In this document: one piece after another, positions 20,277 to 30,365 of the stretch
How the letters are laid out: each line of letters begins with the position of its first letter
Numbering within the stretch: the stretch's first letter is position 1
Assembly: GCA_027603945.1 (NCBI GenBank)
Contig: JADIIU010000086.1
Span: 1 to 55,193 of the forward strand
Direction of reading: 5' to 3'
Length of the DNA stretch: 55,193 nt
DNA from: Terramyces sp. JEL0728
Taxonomy: Eukaryota > Chytridiomycota > Chytridiomycetes > Rhizophydiales > Terramycetaceae
Notes under the pieces: generated by a model
Told to the model about the DNA's origin: nothing
Databases searched by the model: none
Seen by the model: only the letters and a program-made list of their open reading frames with translations
Translations under genes and position numbers: made by a program

Positions 20277-22188
20277 GACTTTCAAATTGATATAAACTTG
20301 ATACCCCTGTAATTTGTACCAAATCATTAACAAGACTGATTAATTCTGGGTTGCTTATCAAACCGGATGGAAGAGGCGGGTTACTTACAGGATGGTGCTA
20401 TGGTTATTCGAAATCTACCTTGGATTCTTTGAAAGCTTGGTGGGCATTCAACAAAGCAGAGCATAAAACAAATCTTACGATAAACTGTCTGAGGAAATCA
20501 TCGGTAATAAATCGTCTATAAGACTTTTCTACGTTAGTAAAAAGTACCCAAGTTTTGGTCTTGGCCAATCAAGTCTGAAATAAATTGCTCGATTTGCTCA
20601 ATCTTTGTGATGCTAGTTTCCCATACTTCTTTTTGGATCTGAGTCAAATCACTGATAAAGGCGAATGCTTTTACCGGACAGTGCAGGAACAAGGAGAACA
20701 AGCTTCCGATTTGAGTAGTGTCTACGTTAGGTATAATCACCTTTGATTGTGGTTGGATATTCCACCGGGGACATCAAGCAAACAAACGGTTGACTAAACA
20801 CTTTGGTAAAATCCCTGAAAGCCGTGCTATTATTTGAATCGACAATCAAAAACATTGGTTTACGAGTAAATGGAATTAAGTCTTGGGGGTGGAATGTGTG
20901 GATTAAAGCATTTTGATCAGCATCAATCTTTTCAGGAGCTTTCCTGGTGTAATTTACTGCAGTGGCAATTCCGCCAACATATTCTTGATTAAACCCAAAT
21001 TACCGTTTGGAGAACCATCTTTTACTTGTCTCTTTGATCCATCAGCACTGATGTAAATCATTAAACAGTTATTTTCCGTGATATCCTTGAAACAAGTCGC
21101 TACATAAAGTGCAAGTTGAGCAAACGTTGGGCGGTAAAGCAAGTGTTTACGCGGATTTGATCTTTTCGATTTAGTATCCTCTTCTGGCTCTTTATCAAAT
21201 GAAGTCATTCCAACACCAGAAGTTGTTTGGTCAATTGGTGGTGCCTGCTGAGGAACTGGTTTGGTAAATCCTCCTGATAATGAAGGTTCGCGTTCGAGAG
21301 ATTGAAGCATACGATACATGTCCAACGTCAATTCAGAAAATTTAATCTACATTAATATCAGTTACTTGGTTTTGATAGTTTCCTACCAGAATAGCTTCCT
21401 GCAATTTTAAACGTGGGGTATTATCGAGTTTTGCAAATTCATACTTTAATCTTCCTATGCAAGTTAAAGGGTTTCCTTCCATGTCAACTGGTGCAAGTTT
21501 CTTTTCAGCTTCCAAAAAGGTTGAGATTTCTGATAGCACAACATTCCACTCTGCGTAATCACTTGGTTTAAATTGAGCGTTATAATCTTCTACATACTGC
21601 GCAAGCTGTTCCATTAATTTTTTTATCATTGCGCTTTTGTTTAAGAGCAAGCAAACGACAATGAATCTGGCGAAATAGCGCAGTTTTTTGACCATTAACG
21701 CAGGACTAGGTTAGTGCAGGATATACTTTTTGGTTTCAAGCACGTCCTTGAAATAGTTGCGGTCTCTTATAGCTTCGTAAAAAACGTAACTTTCATTCAG
21801 ATAATTAGTTTCACTAGTGCGGAGATAATAATGATAATAAAGCTGTCCAATTTTAGAGGCAAGTTCACCAATTTCCCATCTTTTCAAATCATAGTATTCC
21901 TTGTTTTCCAAAATTTGTCTTGCGATTAATTAAACAAACCTATTGTGCTGTTGAAACTTCCATAGCCTAGTATACACTTCAAAAGTGCGTTGGAAATGTG
22001 GTTGCCAGTTTCTTCCAGTGGGAGATAATTCTCTCAGTCCTACAAATAGTTGGTGACTCTTTTCACTCAGATAGCGGAATTCTATATTACGCTGTAGCTG
22101 TACCTTCGACAATCTTTTGTGGAGTGTTTGCTTGGTGTCCAGTGTCTGGCTGTTCATTTCTAGCTGGTCCTGAAACGGTGTCGTCCAT
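20272..22188 (-). CDS. SCAI: SCAI-family protein, copy 2
   Basis: Nine exons: 22188-22104, 22081-21940, 21918-21727, 21705-21366, 21346-21004, 20983-20741, 20721-20548, 20528-20419 and 20397-20272. The eight introns are 19-22 nt, for example gtaactgatattaatgtag, gtaatttgggtttaatcaag, gtgattatacctaacgtag and gtactttttactaacgtag. The spliced product is 584 aa and begins MDDTVSGP like copy 1. It carries the SCAI blocks EFRYLSEKSHQLFVGLREL, FEVYTRLWKFQQHNRQILENKE, KRWEIGELASKIGQLYYHYYLRTSE, KKLRYFARFIVVCLLLNK, LTLDMYRMLQSLERE, HLLYRPTFAQL, FTRKPMFLIVDSNNS and a C-terminal VNDLVQITGVSSLYQFE. It is closer to animal SCAI than copy 1. Likely nuclear regulator or repair cofactor by homology. The stop is inside CAATAAAC. 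Confidence 0.92.
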
Positions 22189-22962
22189 CTTTCAAGATTG
22201 TTTTTGCGTGGTAAAGGATTTCCTTTTTCATTTTCCATTGACCAAAGGATAGAAATTTCTTAATAAGAAGGGAAAGGAGCCAAGCTGAGGGCTCGTAACG
22301 TATTCCAAGCACAACAAACGGGTTTAGTTTATATGCCGAGACTCTCTTGCCATATGTACCTTACTGGATAGCGCGGCACAGCCAGATATATATCTAGCAA
22401 ACATGCGATGGTTAATGCGAAGCCAATTATGAATGGGCTAATATCCAGAGCTATTTTGTTGATCATTCTCGATAAATTGATTCCAGAAGCCGCGATACGC
22501 ATGGCACTAAATGTACAGACGATACAAGGAAACTGTCATTGATGAACGCCAAGTGTCTTGTGTCGTACGCAGTCGCGCATACCAAGCTTTATCTGCAGCC
22601 AGTAAACTGCACTATTATACTCAACAATGATTGCGCAATTCTAGTAATAAGCAAAATATTTGTTCTGGCTCGACGAAACTATCTGACACGACACAAAATC
22701 GCAACCAATAGTTTGAATAATCCGATATTGTGATGAATGCAAATTCAATGTTGGTTCATTTAAAACAATTCCGGGTTGGGATAATTGTTGGTTGGATTAC
22801 AAGTATGCATTCAGAACTTGTTTTTAAATGAATCAGAGTTCTTTTGCCAATTTCCAACCAAACTACTGGTAAACTTGACCGCATAATCTGTTATCGACAG
22901 GCAGACTTTGTTGATTATGATACGTCATTCAATAGAACAGTTTTGGACGAAATAGTTTGAAA
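22189..22962. other. intergenic region, divergent promoter of SCAI copy 2 and a 7TM gene
   Basis: About 770 bp without a supportable gene. Short open frames (for example 22539-22733) show no family features and no partner exons. Confidence 0.55.
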
Positions 22963-23800
22963 ATGCTCACTCGATCATACTTTGTTTTGTTCTCTGGAGG
23001 TTTCTCTTTGTGTATGATTTTGAAGCAGCTTGGTCTAGTGATTTCAGTGCCTAGCCAAAGACGTTTTGGATATTTGCTACTCACTTGGTCTGGATACATT
23101 CTGATTCAATTGGTGAATACATGGAGCACGTTACAAGCACGGCCTCTGCCAGGAATCACTTGGGCTGTCTCTACTTCTACTTTGTTTTACAGTGCCTGTG
23201 TGACGTGGTTGTTGTATATCTCGATGCAGAGGTACCTGCAATTAATCTAGATATTTGGCGATTAACCACGAAACCAAATTTGCCGTGTACGTAAGATGGG
23301 CTACCATTGGTCTAATGGTTGTCGTATTTACGATCCGATTTGCCCGTACAGTTTTGGTGTATATCCAAAATTCTGGCTCGGCAGTTTTCCCAGTTGCAGC
23401 TACTCTGCAAGTAATTACGATTTTCCCGACTTTTATTATCCGCATGCTATTTGACATTGCCTCGCTTGTAAAGCTGTCCCAACATTTCAACAGTATTACT
23501 CATCAATCTGCCAACAAACTCGTTGCGTTTTATCAATTAGGCTACTTGTTGGTAATTGAGGTTGTATTGACTTTGTTTTCGATTGTCGTTGCAGTCCTTG
23601 AATCTCAGAATTACGCTGGTGATGATGTCGCTAACATGGATTGGATTATGATTTCGTGGGCGATTGGCGCTTTACTCGAGCAATCGCAAATCTTGACTCG
23701 GCTATTCAACGAATCAGAGCTGAAAACCAGTGCAAAGGCCAATACTGCGACAAAAAAGACTATTGAGAGGACTGGGAATGCCAGTGCCGCAGATCTTTAA
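22963..23800 (+). CDS. 7TM receptor-like protein
   Basis: Two exons, 22963-23231 and 23251-23800, joined across the 19-nt intron gtacctgcaattaatctag to restore MQRYLAINHETKFAVYVRW. The product is 272 aa with about seven membrane helices. QRYLAI after the third helix resembles the DRY region of rhodopsin-like receptors, which is suggestive only. The C-terminal tail is Thr/Ala-rich and basic. The ATG at 22963 is preferred over an upstream TTG. The stop is followed at once by a second TAA inside TAATAAAT. It converges on the MLKL-like/Sel1 gene with 18 bp between stops. Confidence 0.82.
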
Positions 23801-23818
23801 TAAATGTTGTTTATTTGA

Positions 23819-24868
23819 TTAGCCCAGCTGGGCCATACTCTGCTGACAATATACTGACGTACCTTTGTCTTGACTTTTCATGCCAAGTGTAAAAATCTCT
23901 TTTGCTGATGCAATTTCTTTTCCGTTTCCCCTTGAGCCTTCGTAAAGAATATTACCAAGGAAAGGCAATCCCCTATCGCATCCTTGTCTGTGTGCTAAAT
24001 AGTAGTGCAATGCAGCCTTTTTGTTGTTTACTTCAATTCCACATTTTTTGGCATGCGCTTGAAGAAATGCCGACGGCTGTTGGTAGATCTGTCCAACACG
24101 GAAATGAGCTTCTGGATATTCTGCTGACAAGGCACTAAATGCATCAAGCGCTTTGCTCAAATCACCTGCTTTAAAGAGTTTTTCTGCATTGTCGTAATCT
24201 TCCCGAGTAGCAACCTTGAACTGCTCATCAATATCGGTCTCTGATCTTCCCAAAGTTGGCCCACCAGTTTCAGTTTCTTCAGAGATTTCCTCTAGTATAT
24301 TTTGTTGAGCTTGGACACTTGATTCGGTTTTTACAGCTTCGGCAACCTTTCTAGTCACTTGTCCCATATCATTGGTAACGGGATTATTTCGAAGAAAAGA
24401 AACGGAAGTTTGGTAATCTTTTACCGCTGCATATTCTACAGTTTGTCTGGTTTTTTCCAAAACAGCTCTTGGTTCGTCCATGTTCAAATAAATGCTTTCC
24501 ACTTTATTGTTGATATTGGTTTGGAATGCAATTTGAAGCGCAACTGAGTTTGAATCCATTTCAGTCATCAACTTGTTGCATCGCCGTCTGTAACTGTTTT
24601 TCTTGAATATTCTCTCCAAGATATTAAACCCCTTTGATTCTTCAACAAACGCTTGGACTTTTGTCAAGTTGGTTTCCAATAATTCCAGTTCATATTGTAG
24701 AGCTTCTGCTTGCGATTCCACGGTAATCTTTTCCAAGATCCGTTCGAAAGCGCTTGCTTTTATCGCCATCGTGCTGCACATTTCCCTGTTATATTCTACT
24801 TCCCTTGATAGATCGTAAATAGCTTTGGCCATCTTTGCACAACTGGTCGCGATTGTTAAAATTGGCAT
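23819..24868 (-). CDS. MLKL/HeLo-like N-terminal helical bundle fused to Sel1-type repeats
   Basis: 349 aa, one exon. Residues about 1-130 are amphipathic helices without a signal peptide (MAKAIYDLSREVEYNREMC, ASAFERILEKI, ELELLETNLTKV, NILERIFKKNSYRRRCNKLM, SVALQIAFQ). This pattern fits the four-helix MLKL N-terminal / HeLo-like adaptor domain found before signalling or cell-death modules in fungi. A linker of about 90 aa rich in Glu and Thr follows. Residues about 220-349 carry Sel1/TPR-like helix pairs (AEKLFKAGDLSKALDAFSAL, EAHFRVGQIY, AALHYYLAHRQGCDRGLPFLGNILYEGS). It may be a membrane-acting or scaffold signalling protein. The HeLo call is inferred from helix pattern, not a search. AATAAA lies just past the stop. 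Confidence 0.7.
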   Translation of the reverse strand: MPILTIATSCAKMAKAIYDLSREVEYNREMCSTMAIKASAFERILEKITVESQAEALQYELELLETNLTKVQAFVEESKGFNILERIFKKNSYRRRCNKLMTEMDSNSVALQIAFQTNINNKVESIYLNMDEPRAVLEKTRQTVEYAAVKDYQTSVSFLRNNPVTNDMGQVTRKVAEAVKTESSVQAQQNILEEISEETETGGPTLGRSETDIDEQFKVATREDYDNAEKLFKAGDLSKALDAFSALSAEYPEAHFRVGQIYQQPSAFLQAHAKKCGIEVNNKKAALHYYLAHRQGCDRGLPFLGNILYEGSRGNGKEIASAKEIFTLGMKSQDKGTSVYCQQSMAQLG

Positions 24869-25569
24869 TTTTTTAGTCTAAAGTAAAGTTTGTGTGGTCC
24901 CAGAACAAAGAAATCTATGACCGGGATGATTATCAATTCAGAAATAGCAGGATCATGGACAGGTATAGGAATGGATGTAATCCAGAGACCAAGGTTTATC
25001 AATGACGGAAATTTAGAACAGAGCAGTAACAATATATAAACCAAGATTGTTTATTACATGCGTGATATTGTCCAGATAAAATCTATCCGACTATTGGTAC
25101 TGCAGACTAGAGATTGCGTTTGGCAATGTATTTTACCCGCCTACTCACATTGAAGTGGATCCATTGAGTAAAGATACAATTGTTGTAATTGCAAGTTATG
25201 AAAAGCAAGATCAAGGGATTGCGACTGAATAAACGATTATTTATCAATGTTTGCTGTTGGGTTAGTTCCGTCTGTATTAATCGCTGTTGCTCTTAACCAC
25301 CAAGCTCTTGGAATGCTGCTGGGAATGCAGATTCAGGATAATGTACAGGACTCTAAATCTTTTTTGTAGCCAGCTTTTTGCATAAATATCGGCGAATGAA
25401 AACTGATAACCAGGGATAAACCGAACCAAAAAACACATATTCGCAGCAGAATGCACTTGTATAGATTCTAGTAAACGCATTTAAATCCCGGAGAATCTTC
25501 ATCAGCTTCAGTCACGCGTTGATTCAAAACGCCAAACCCATGTGAAGAGAACAAAAATCTTTCAAAAAA
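24869..25569. other. intergenic region with a possible unassigned 3' exon
   Basis: About 700 bp between divergently transcribed genes. On the plus strand at 25083-25231 an open frame without an ATG reads DYWYCRLEIAFGNVFYPP... and ends in GAATAAAC, the genome's typical stop/poly(A) overlap. Its composition looks coding, but no upstream exon with a 19-23 nt intron could be joined. A 67-codon minus-strand frame at 25277-25480 is unsupported. Confidence 0.35.
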
Positions 25570-26826
25570 ATGTTCAAGGTTCTCAAGACTACTGCAAGAT
25601 TCTCCAAAAATGTACGATATCAATCAGGAATTGGATTCAGCCTCACCGCCGACCAAAAAGATTTGCAAGAAGTAGCTCGCAAATTCACTCAAGAATACAT
25701 TACCCCAAATGCTGCACATCATGACAGAACTGGGGAATATCCAGTTGAAATTCTAAAGAAAGCGTGGGAAGCTGGATTATTGAACGGACATGTTCCTGAA
25801 AAATATGGTGGTCTTGGATTGGGAGTCTTGGACTGCTCCATCATTGGTGAAGAACTAGCTTATGGCTGCACTGGTATCCAAACCGCAGCAGAAGCTAATG
25901 GATTAGCTGAAGCTCCAGTTATCCTTGCCGGTAACGATCAACAAAAGAAAAAGTATTTAGGAAGAATGACTGAAGAGCCATTAATGTGTGCTTACTGTGT
26001 CACTGAACCAGGTGCTGGATCTGATGTAGCTGGAGCAAAAACTAAAGCTGTAAAGAAAGGTGACAAATATATCATTAATGGAAACAAAATGTGGATCACT
26101 AATGGAGGAAAAGCAAACTGGTACTTTGTCTTGGCAAAGACCGATGACACTCAGAGCGCCGGAAGAGCATTCACTGGCTTCATTGTTGATGCAAACAGCC
26201 CAGGTATTACCGTTGGAAAGAAGGAAATCAACATGGGACAAAGATGTTCAGACACTAGAGGTATCTCTTTTGAAAATGTTGAAGTTCCGGTTGAAAACGT
26301 TTTGGGTAAGGAAGGACACGGTTTCAAAATCGCCATGGTACATTCTATTAATTTCAGGGAGCCTTCGATATTACTCGTCCATTAGTGGCTTCTGCTGCTA
26401 CTGGTTTAGCTAGACGTGCTCTTGAAGAAGCAACCAAATACTCTTTGGAAAGAAAAACCATGGGCAAAGTCATTTCAGAACATCAAGCTATTGCATTCAT
26501 GTTGGCAGATATGGCAATTGGTGTCGAGGCAGCTAGATTACTCGTCTGGAAAGCAGCTGCGATCAGAGATGGCGGAGAAAGCAACACATACTATGCATCA
26601 ATGGCAAAGGCATTTGCTAGTGAAATTGCCAACAAAAACGCTGCAGATGCAGTCCAAATCTTTGGTGGAAACGGATTCAACTCTGAATATCCGGTTGAAA
26701 AGTTAATGAGAGGTATTCGTAGCTAATGTAGATGCAAAGATTTTCATGATTTACGAAGGAACCTCACAAATCCAAAGAATGATTATTTCACGTCTATTAT
26801 TGGACAAGACCAAGGCTGGTTTGTAA
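25570..26826 (+). CDS. ACADM: medium-chain acyl-CoA dehydrogenase, mitochondrial
   Basis: Three exons: 25570-26337, 26358-26712 and 26732-26826. The introns are gtacattctattaatttcag (20 nt) and gtattcgtagctaatgtag (19 nt). The product is 405 aa with a basic presequence ([20 protein letters not shown]). ACADM blocks are [59 protein letters not shown] (restored by splicing), [23 protein letters not shown] and the catalytic Glu in [13 protein letters not shown]. It catalyses FAD-dependent alpha,beta-dehydrogenation of medium-chain acyl-CoA in matrix beta-oxidation, passing electrons to ETF. It is complete, and the stop is in TAATAAA. Confidence 0.96.
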
Positions 26827-27122
26827 TAAACTTTTGGATGATTTCACTTGATGGATTTAATATCTCAGTGTTGCAGCATCTGGCTCACATCTGCTTGAAG
26901 TTTCCTTGGGTAATGTATTCTATCCCCTGCTGAGTGGAAAGTAAATGTCAATGTAATGGAAATTTGAAAGTTGTAATTGGTTGAAAGATTGTTTAAATTG
27001 ACAAAATGGTTTCAATTCAGTCAAGAACCTAGTAACTTTTGGCACCAGCGATGAGCAATTGAAATGCCACCCTTGCGTTGAACAAGAATACTGAAACTGA
27101 ATCAGAGAGTTTTATTACTCCA

Positions 27123-29870
27123 TCATCTTGGTATATAATCCTTTTTGCTCCTGATCAAATCTATTTCGCGTTGAGCTCCCTTATTGCCAAGGTCGACAGC
27201 TTTTTGATACAACTCGATAGCTTTCGCATAATCTTTGGTAACACCCAGACCGTCCTTGTACATACTGCCCATATTTGAAAAGGCTGAAGGTACTTTTTTT
27301 TCAATTGCTTTTTGAAACCAAAACCGTGCCTTCGTATAGTCCTTTTTACAACCGGTTCCAGACTGTAAGAGCGCGCCGGTATTGTTTTGAGCAACGCCGT
27401 TACCTTTGATGGCAGCTTTTTCATACCACTGGTATGCCTTTGTGCTGTCTTTTAGCACAATCGCTCCATCGCTGTATATTCTCGCCATCCATAAGTGTGC
27501 ATCGATATTCCCTTGCAGAGCAGATTTATGATACAGTTTCATTGCTAATTTGCAATCTTGTTCAACCCCTTTCCCATCTTTGTATAAAATTGCCAAATTA
27601 CATTGTGCCATGTGTGATCCTTGATCCGCAGCCTTCTTGTACCATTCAGCTGCTTTCGCATAATCCTGTTCTACCCCAGTGCCGTTTTCATACAGTATGG
27701 CAAGATTATTTTGAGCTGTCGGATGGCCGCTCAATGCTGCTTGTAGATACCATTTGCATGCTTCTTCCCAACTTTGAGCCACTCCATTGCCAGTTCCATA
27801 CATATAGCCAATCCAAAATTTGGCGTCCGATACCCCATCCTCTGCAGCTTCAAGGAAAAACTCTATTGCTTTCTGGTAATCTTTGGTAACCCCTTTCCCG
27901 TCTTTGAAAAATATCCCAAGGTTGTTTTTAGCAATGCCATAGTTTTGATCGGCAGCCTCCTTTAGCCATTTATAAGCTTTTTTGAAATCTATTGGAATAC
28001 CATCACCCATTTGATAAAGCATACCAAGATTATTTTGAGAAACATAATGGCCTTTTAGCGCTGCTTTTTCGTACCAATGCACTGTTTTGGCTACATCTTT
28101 TTTGCAGCCGTCACCCTTTGAATACAACCACGCTACCCAGCACATTGCTTCAACATGGTTTTGTTCCGCAGATTTATGGTAATATTGGAAAGCTTGCTTC
28201 AAATCTTGGGGAGCCCCTTTGCCGTCCTTGTACATGGTTGCAACGTTAAACTGGCCCAAGTGGTACCCATTATCAGCAGACTTTTTCAGGAAATCAAAAG
28301 CAGTCTTGTCATCCTGAGGCACACCATTTCCATTTTTGTACATCATCCCAAGATTATTCTGAGCATAAGAAAAGTTCTTGGCTGCGGCTTTACGATACCA
28401 GACTATTGCTTCGGGGATATCCTGTTCAACTCCTTTTCCATTGGCATAGGCCCAGCCGATCCAAAATAAACCTTCTTCATAATCAACTTGTGCTGATTTT
28501 TGATACCAATAAAATGCTTTTGCATAGTCTTTCTTTACCGCTTTTCCATTCCTGAATAAATGGCCAAGATTGCTGTATGCTTTTGCAAACCCACTGTCTC
28601 CTGATTTCTTTAACCAATAAACTGCTCGTTTAAGATTATAAATTATTCCTCTCCCAGCAAGATATAGCAGTGCCAGGTTGTTTTGCGCAACAGAGTAACC
28701 TTTTTCGGCTGCAATCAGATACCACACGAAAGCTTCAAAAAAATCCTGCTTTACTCCTCTGCCAGTTTCATACAACCACCCAATCCAAAAATGAGCTTCA
28801 ACATTTCCGTTATCTGCAGCTTTTTTGTACCATTCGTATGCTTTGGCCTCATCTCTTGGAACAGAAATACCGTTTTTGTAAATTGCAGCTATTTGTAATT
28901 CCGCTAATTTGAAATATTGGCCAGCAGATTTCGAAAACCAATCAAATGCCAGAGTATTATTTTTAGGGACTACGGTGCCTTTATAGTACATGACCCCCAT
29001 ATAATACTGTGAAATAGAGTGTCCCAAATCAGCAGCGACTTGAAACGCTTCGAATGCCTTGTCGTAATCTTGTGGTACTCCATTTCCGGTATAATAATGC
29101 CATCCAACCCAATATTTCGAGCTGAGTTCTCCTTGTTTTGCTGCTGCTTTAAAACACGCGAATGCTTTTGCATAATCCTTTGGTACTCCGCTTCCATCTT
29201 TGTATATTCGGCCAAGATGTTCTTGTGCAATTGAATAACCTTGTTTCGAAGCCATTTCCAAGAGCATAAATCCTTTTTTCAAATTTCGTTCTACTCCATT
29301 CCCTACAATGTACATTAGCCCCAAGTTGGTTTGCGCAACAGCCAGACCCTGCTCAACTGCCTTGCTATACCATTCTACAGCTTTATCAAAATCTTGGGGG
29401 ACGCATAAGCCAATTTCATAGAAAATTCCGATATGATTCTGTGCGATTGCATTCCCTTGTTCTGCTGCTTTCGAATACCATTCTAGAGCATTGTGGTAGT
29501 CTTCTTCCAAAAAACACTTGTACCCCAATCCAAACTGAGCTTCAGGTGCATTTGCTCGTAATCCCTTTTCAAACCATTCACAGGCAACCTCCATGTTTTT
29601 ATCTACTCCCTGTCCATTCAAGTACAACAATCCAAGCATCCCCATCGCACCATAGTGCATTTTATCTGCTGCTTTGGTGTACAGTTCCATAGCTCGGTGA
29701 AAATCTTGCTCTACTCCTTGTGACTGGCCATACATGTATCCAAGACGAAATTCACCATCAGTTAAACCAGTGTTGGCAGCTTTTTCGATGAATGGGAGTG
29801 CCAACTCGTATTCCTGTTGGGCATAATGCAATACTCCAGCTTCATAATCTTCTGAAAGTATCCCATGCAT
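27123..29870 (-). CDS. large Sel1-repeat protein 1
   Basis: 915 aa in one uninterrupted exon made almost entirely of about two dozen 36-residue Sel1-like repeats. The consensus is A...W..KAA.QG...AQ..LG..Y..G.GV..DY.KA. It starts MHGILSEDYEAGVLHYAQQ, equivalent to the first helices of the other Sel1 genes here, so the start is reasonable. No signal peptide, membrane segment or catalytic domain was seen. Sel1 solenoids scaffold protein complexes (ERAD, chitin synthase activation, signalling); the partner is unknown. The poly(A) hexamer is 7 nt beyond the TGA stop (GTAATAAAAC). The reverse strand shows many spurious open frames because the repeats recur. Confidence 0.9.
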   Translation of the reverse strand: MHGILSEDYEAGVLHYAQQEYELALPFIEKAANTGLTDGEFRLGYMYGQSQGVEQDFHRAMELYTKAADKMHYGAMGMLGLLYLNGQGVDKNMEVACEWFEKGLRANAPEAQFGLGYKCFLEEDYHNALEWYSKAAEQGNAIAQNHIGIFYEIGLCVPQDFDKAVEWYSKAVEQGLAVAQTNLGLMYIVGNGVERNLKKGFMLLEMASKQGYSIAQEHLGRIYKDGSGVPKDYAKAFACFKAAAKQGELSSKYWVGWHYYTGNGVPQDYDKAFEAFQVAADLGHSISQYYMGVMYYKGTVVPKNNTLAFDWFSKSAGQYFKLAELQIAAIYKNGISVPRDEAKAYEWYKKAADNGNVEAHFWIGWLYETGRGVKQDFFEAFVWYLIAAEKGYSVAQNNLALLYLAGRGIIYNLKRAVYWLKKSGDSGFAKAYSNLGHLFRNGKAVKKDYAKAFYWYQKSAQVDYEEGLFWIGWAYANGKGVEQDIPEAIVWYRKAAAKNFSYAQNNLGMMYKNGNGVPQDDKTAFDFLKKSADNGYHLGQFNVATMYKDGKGAPQDLKQAFQYYHKSAEQNHVEAMCWVAWLYSKGDGCKKDVAKTVHWYEKAALKGHYVSQNNLGMLYQMGDGIPIDFKKAYKWLKEAADQNYGIAKNNLGIFFKDGKGVTKDYQKAIEFFLEAAEDGVSDAKFWIGYMYGTGNGVAQSWEEACKWYLQAALSGHPTAQNNLAILYENGTGVEQDYAKAAEWYKKAADQGSHMAQCNLAILYKDGKGVEQDCKLAMKLYHKSALQGNIDAHLWMARIYSDGAIVLKDSTKAYQWYEKAAIKGNGVAQNNTGALLQSGTGCKKDYTKARFWFQKAIEKKVPSAFSNMGSMYKDGLGVTKDYAKAIELYQKAVDLGNKGAQREIDLIRSKKDYIPR

Positions 29871-30365
29871 CTTTTGGAATATGGATATAAAATCCTAAAA
29901 GCAAGCAAAAAATTTTACCACTGGTTTCGATATTGCATTAATCTATTTCCATCAGACACTAATACCTACTCAGAAGCAGCAGTAGTGATATCAGTTGAAG
30001 GGTTTCGCTGATTGTGCCTCGATACTAATTCAATGCCCATAATATGGGGAAATGGATCAGAGAACTATTAATCTGGAGTAATTTTGGCCAAAGGCAATGC
30101 ACAGTTGTGCACTCTATTGTTCCTCGTTTCGATTTCCTATTTAAGATACAAAAGTGCTTTTTCAGTTTTTAGTTGCATGGGACAAGGCTTTCTAGTGGAT
30201 TCGCCATTTTTTAGCGGACTGTTGTATGACATTATCAAGGGGTATAACTTTTCAACTTCAGCTGCAAGTACTCTAAACCAGTATGGATATTTCTGTTCAA
30301 ACCCAACTACTTTTTCATACAGTGTCCCTCCAATTACCTCAAAATATGGGTTTATTTCCACAATT
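29871..30365. other. intergenic region between Sel1 genes with an ambiguous open frame
   Basis: About 495 bp. On the minus strand, 30361-30137 is open with a coding-like composition (YFEVIGGTLYEKVVGFEQ, YPYWFRVLAAEVEKLYP) but has no ATG, only GTG, and begins directly after the next gene's poly(A) signal. The opposite strand is also open. I cannot decide whether a small gene or a decayed fragment lies here. Confidence 0.35.

Noticed and set aside
27434..29692. Many plus-strand open frames opposite the first large Sel1 gene (and similarly at 30548-32627 and 33009-33905)
   Set aside because: They recur with the Sel1 repeat period and are antisense images of repeated coding sequence.
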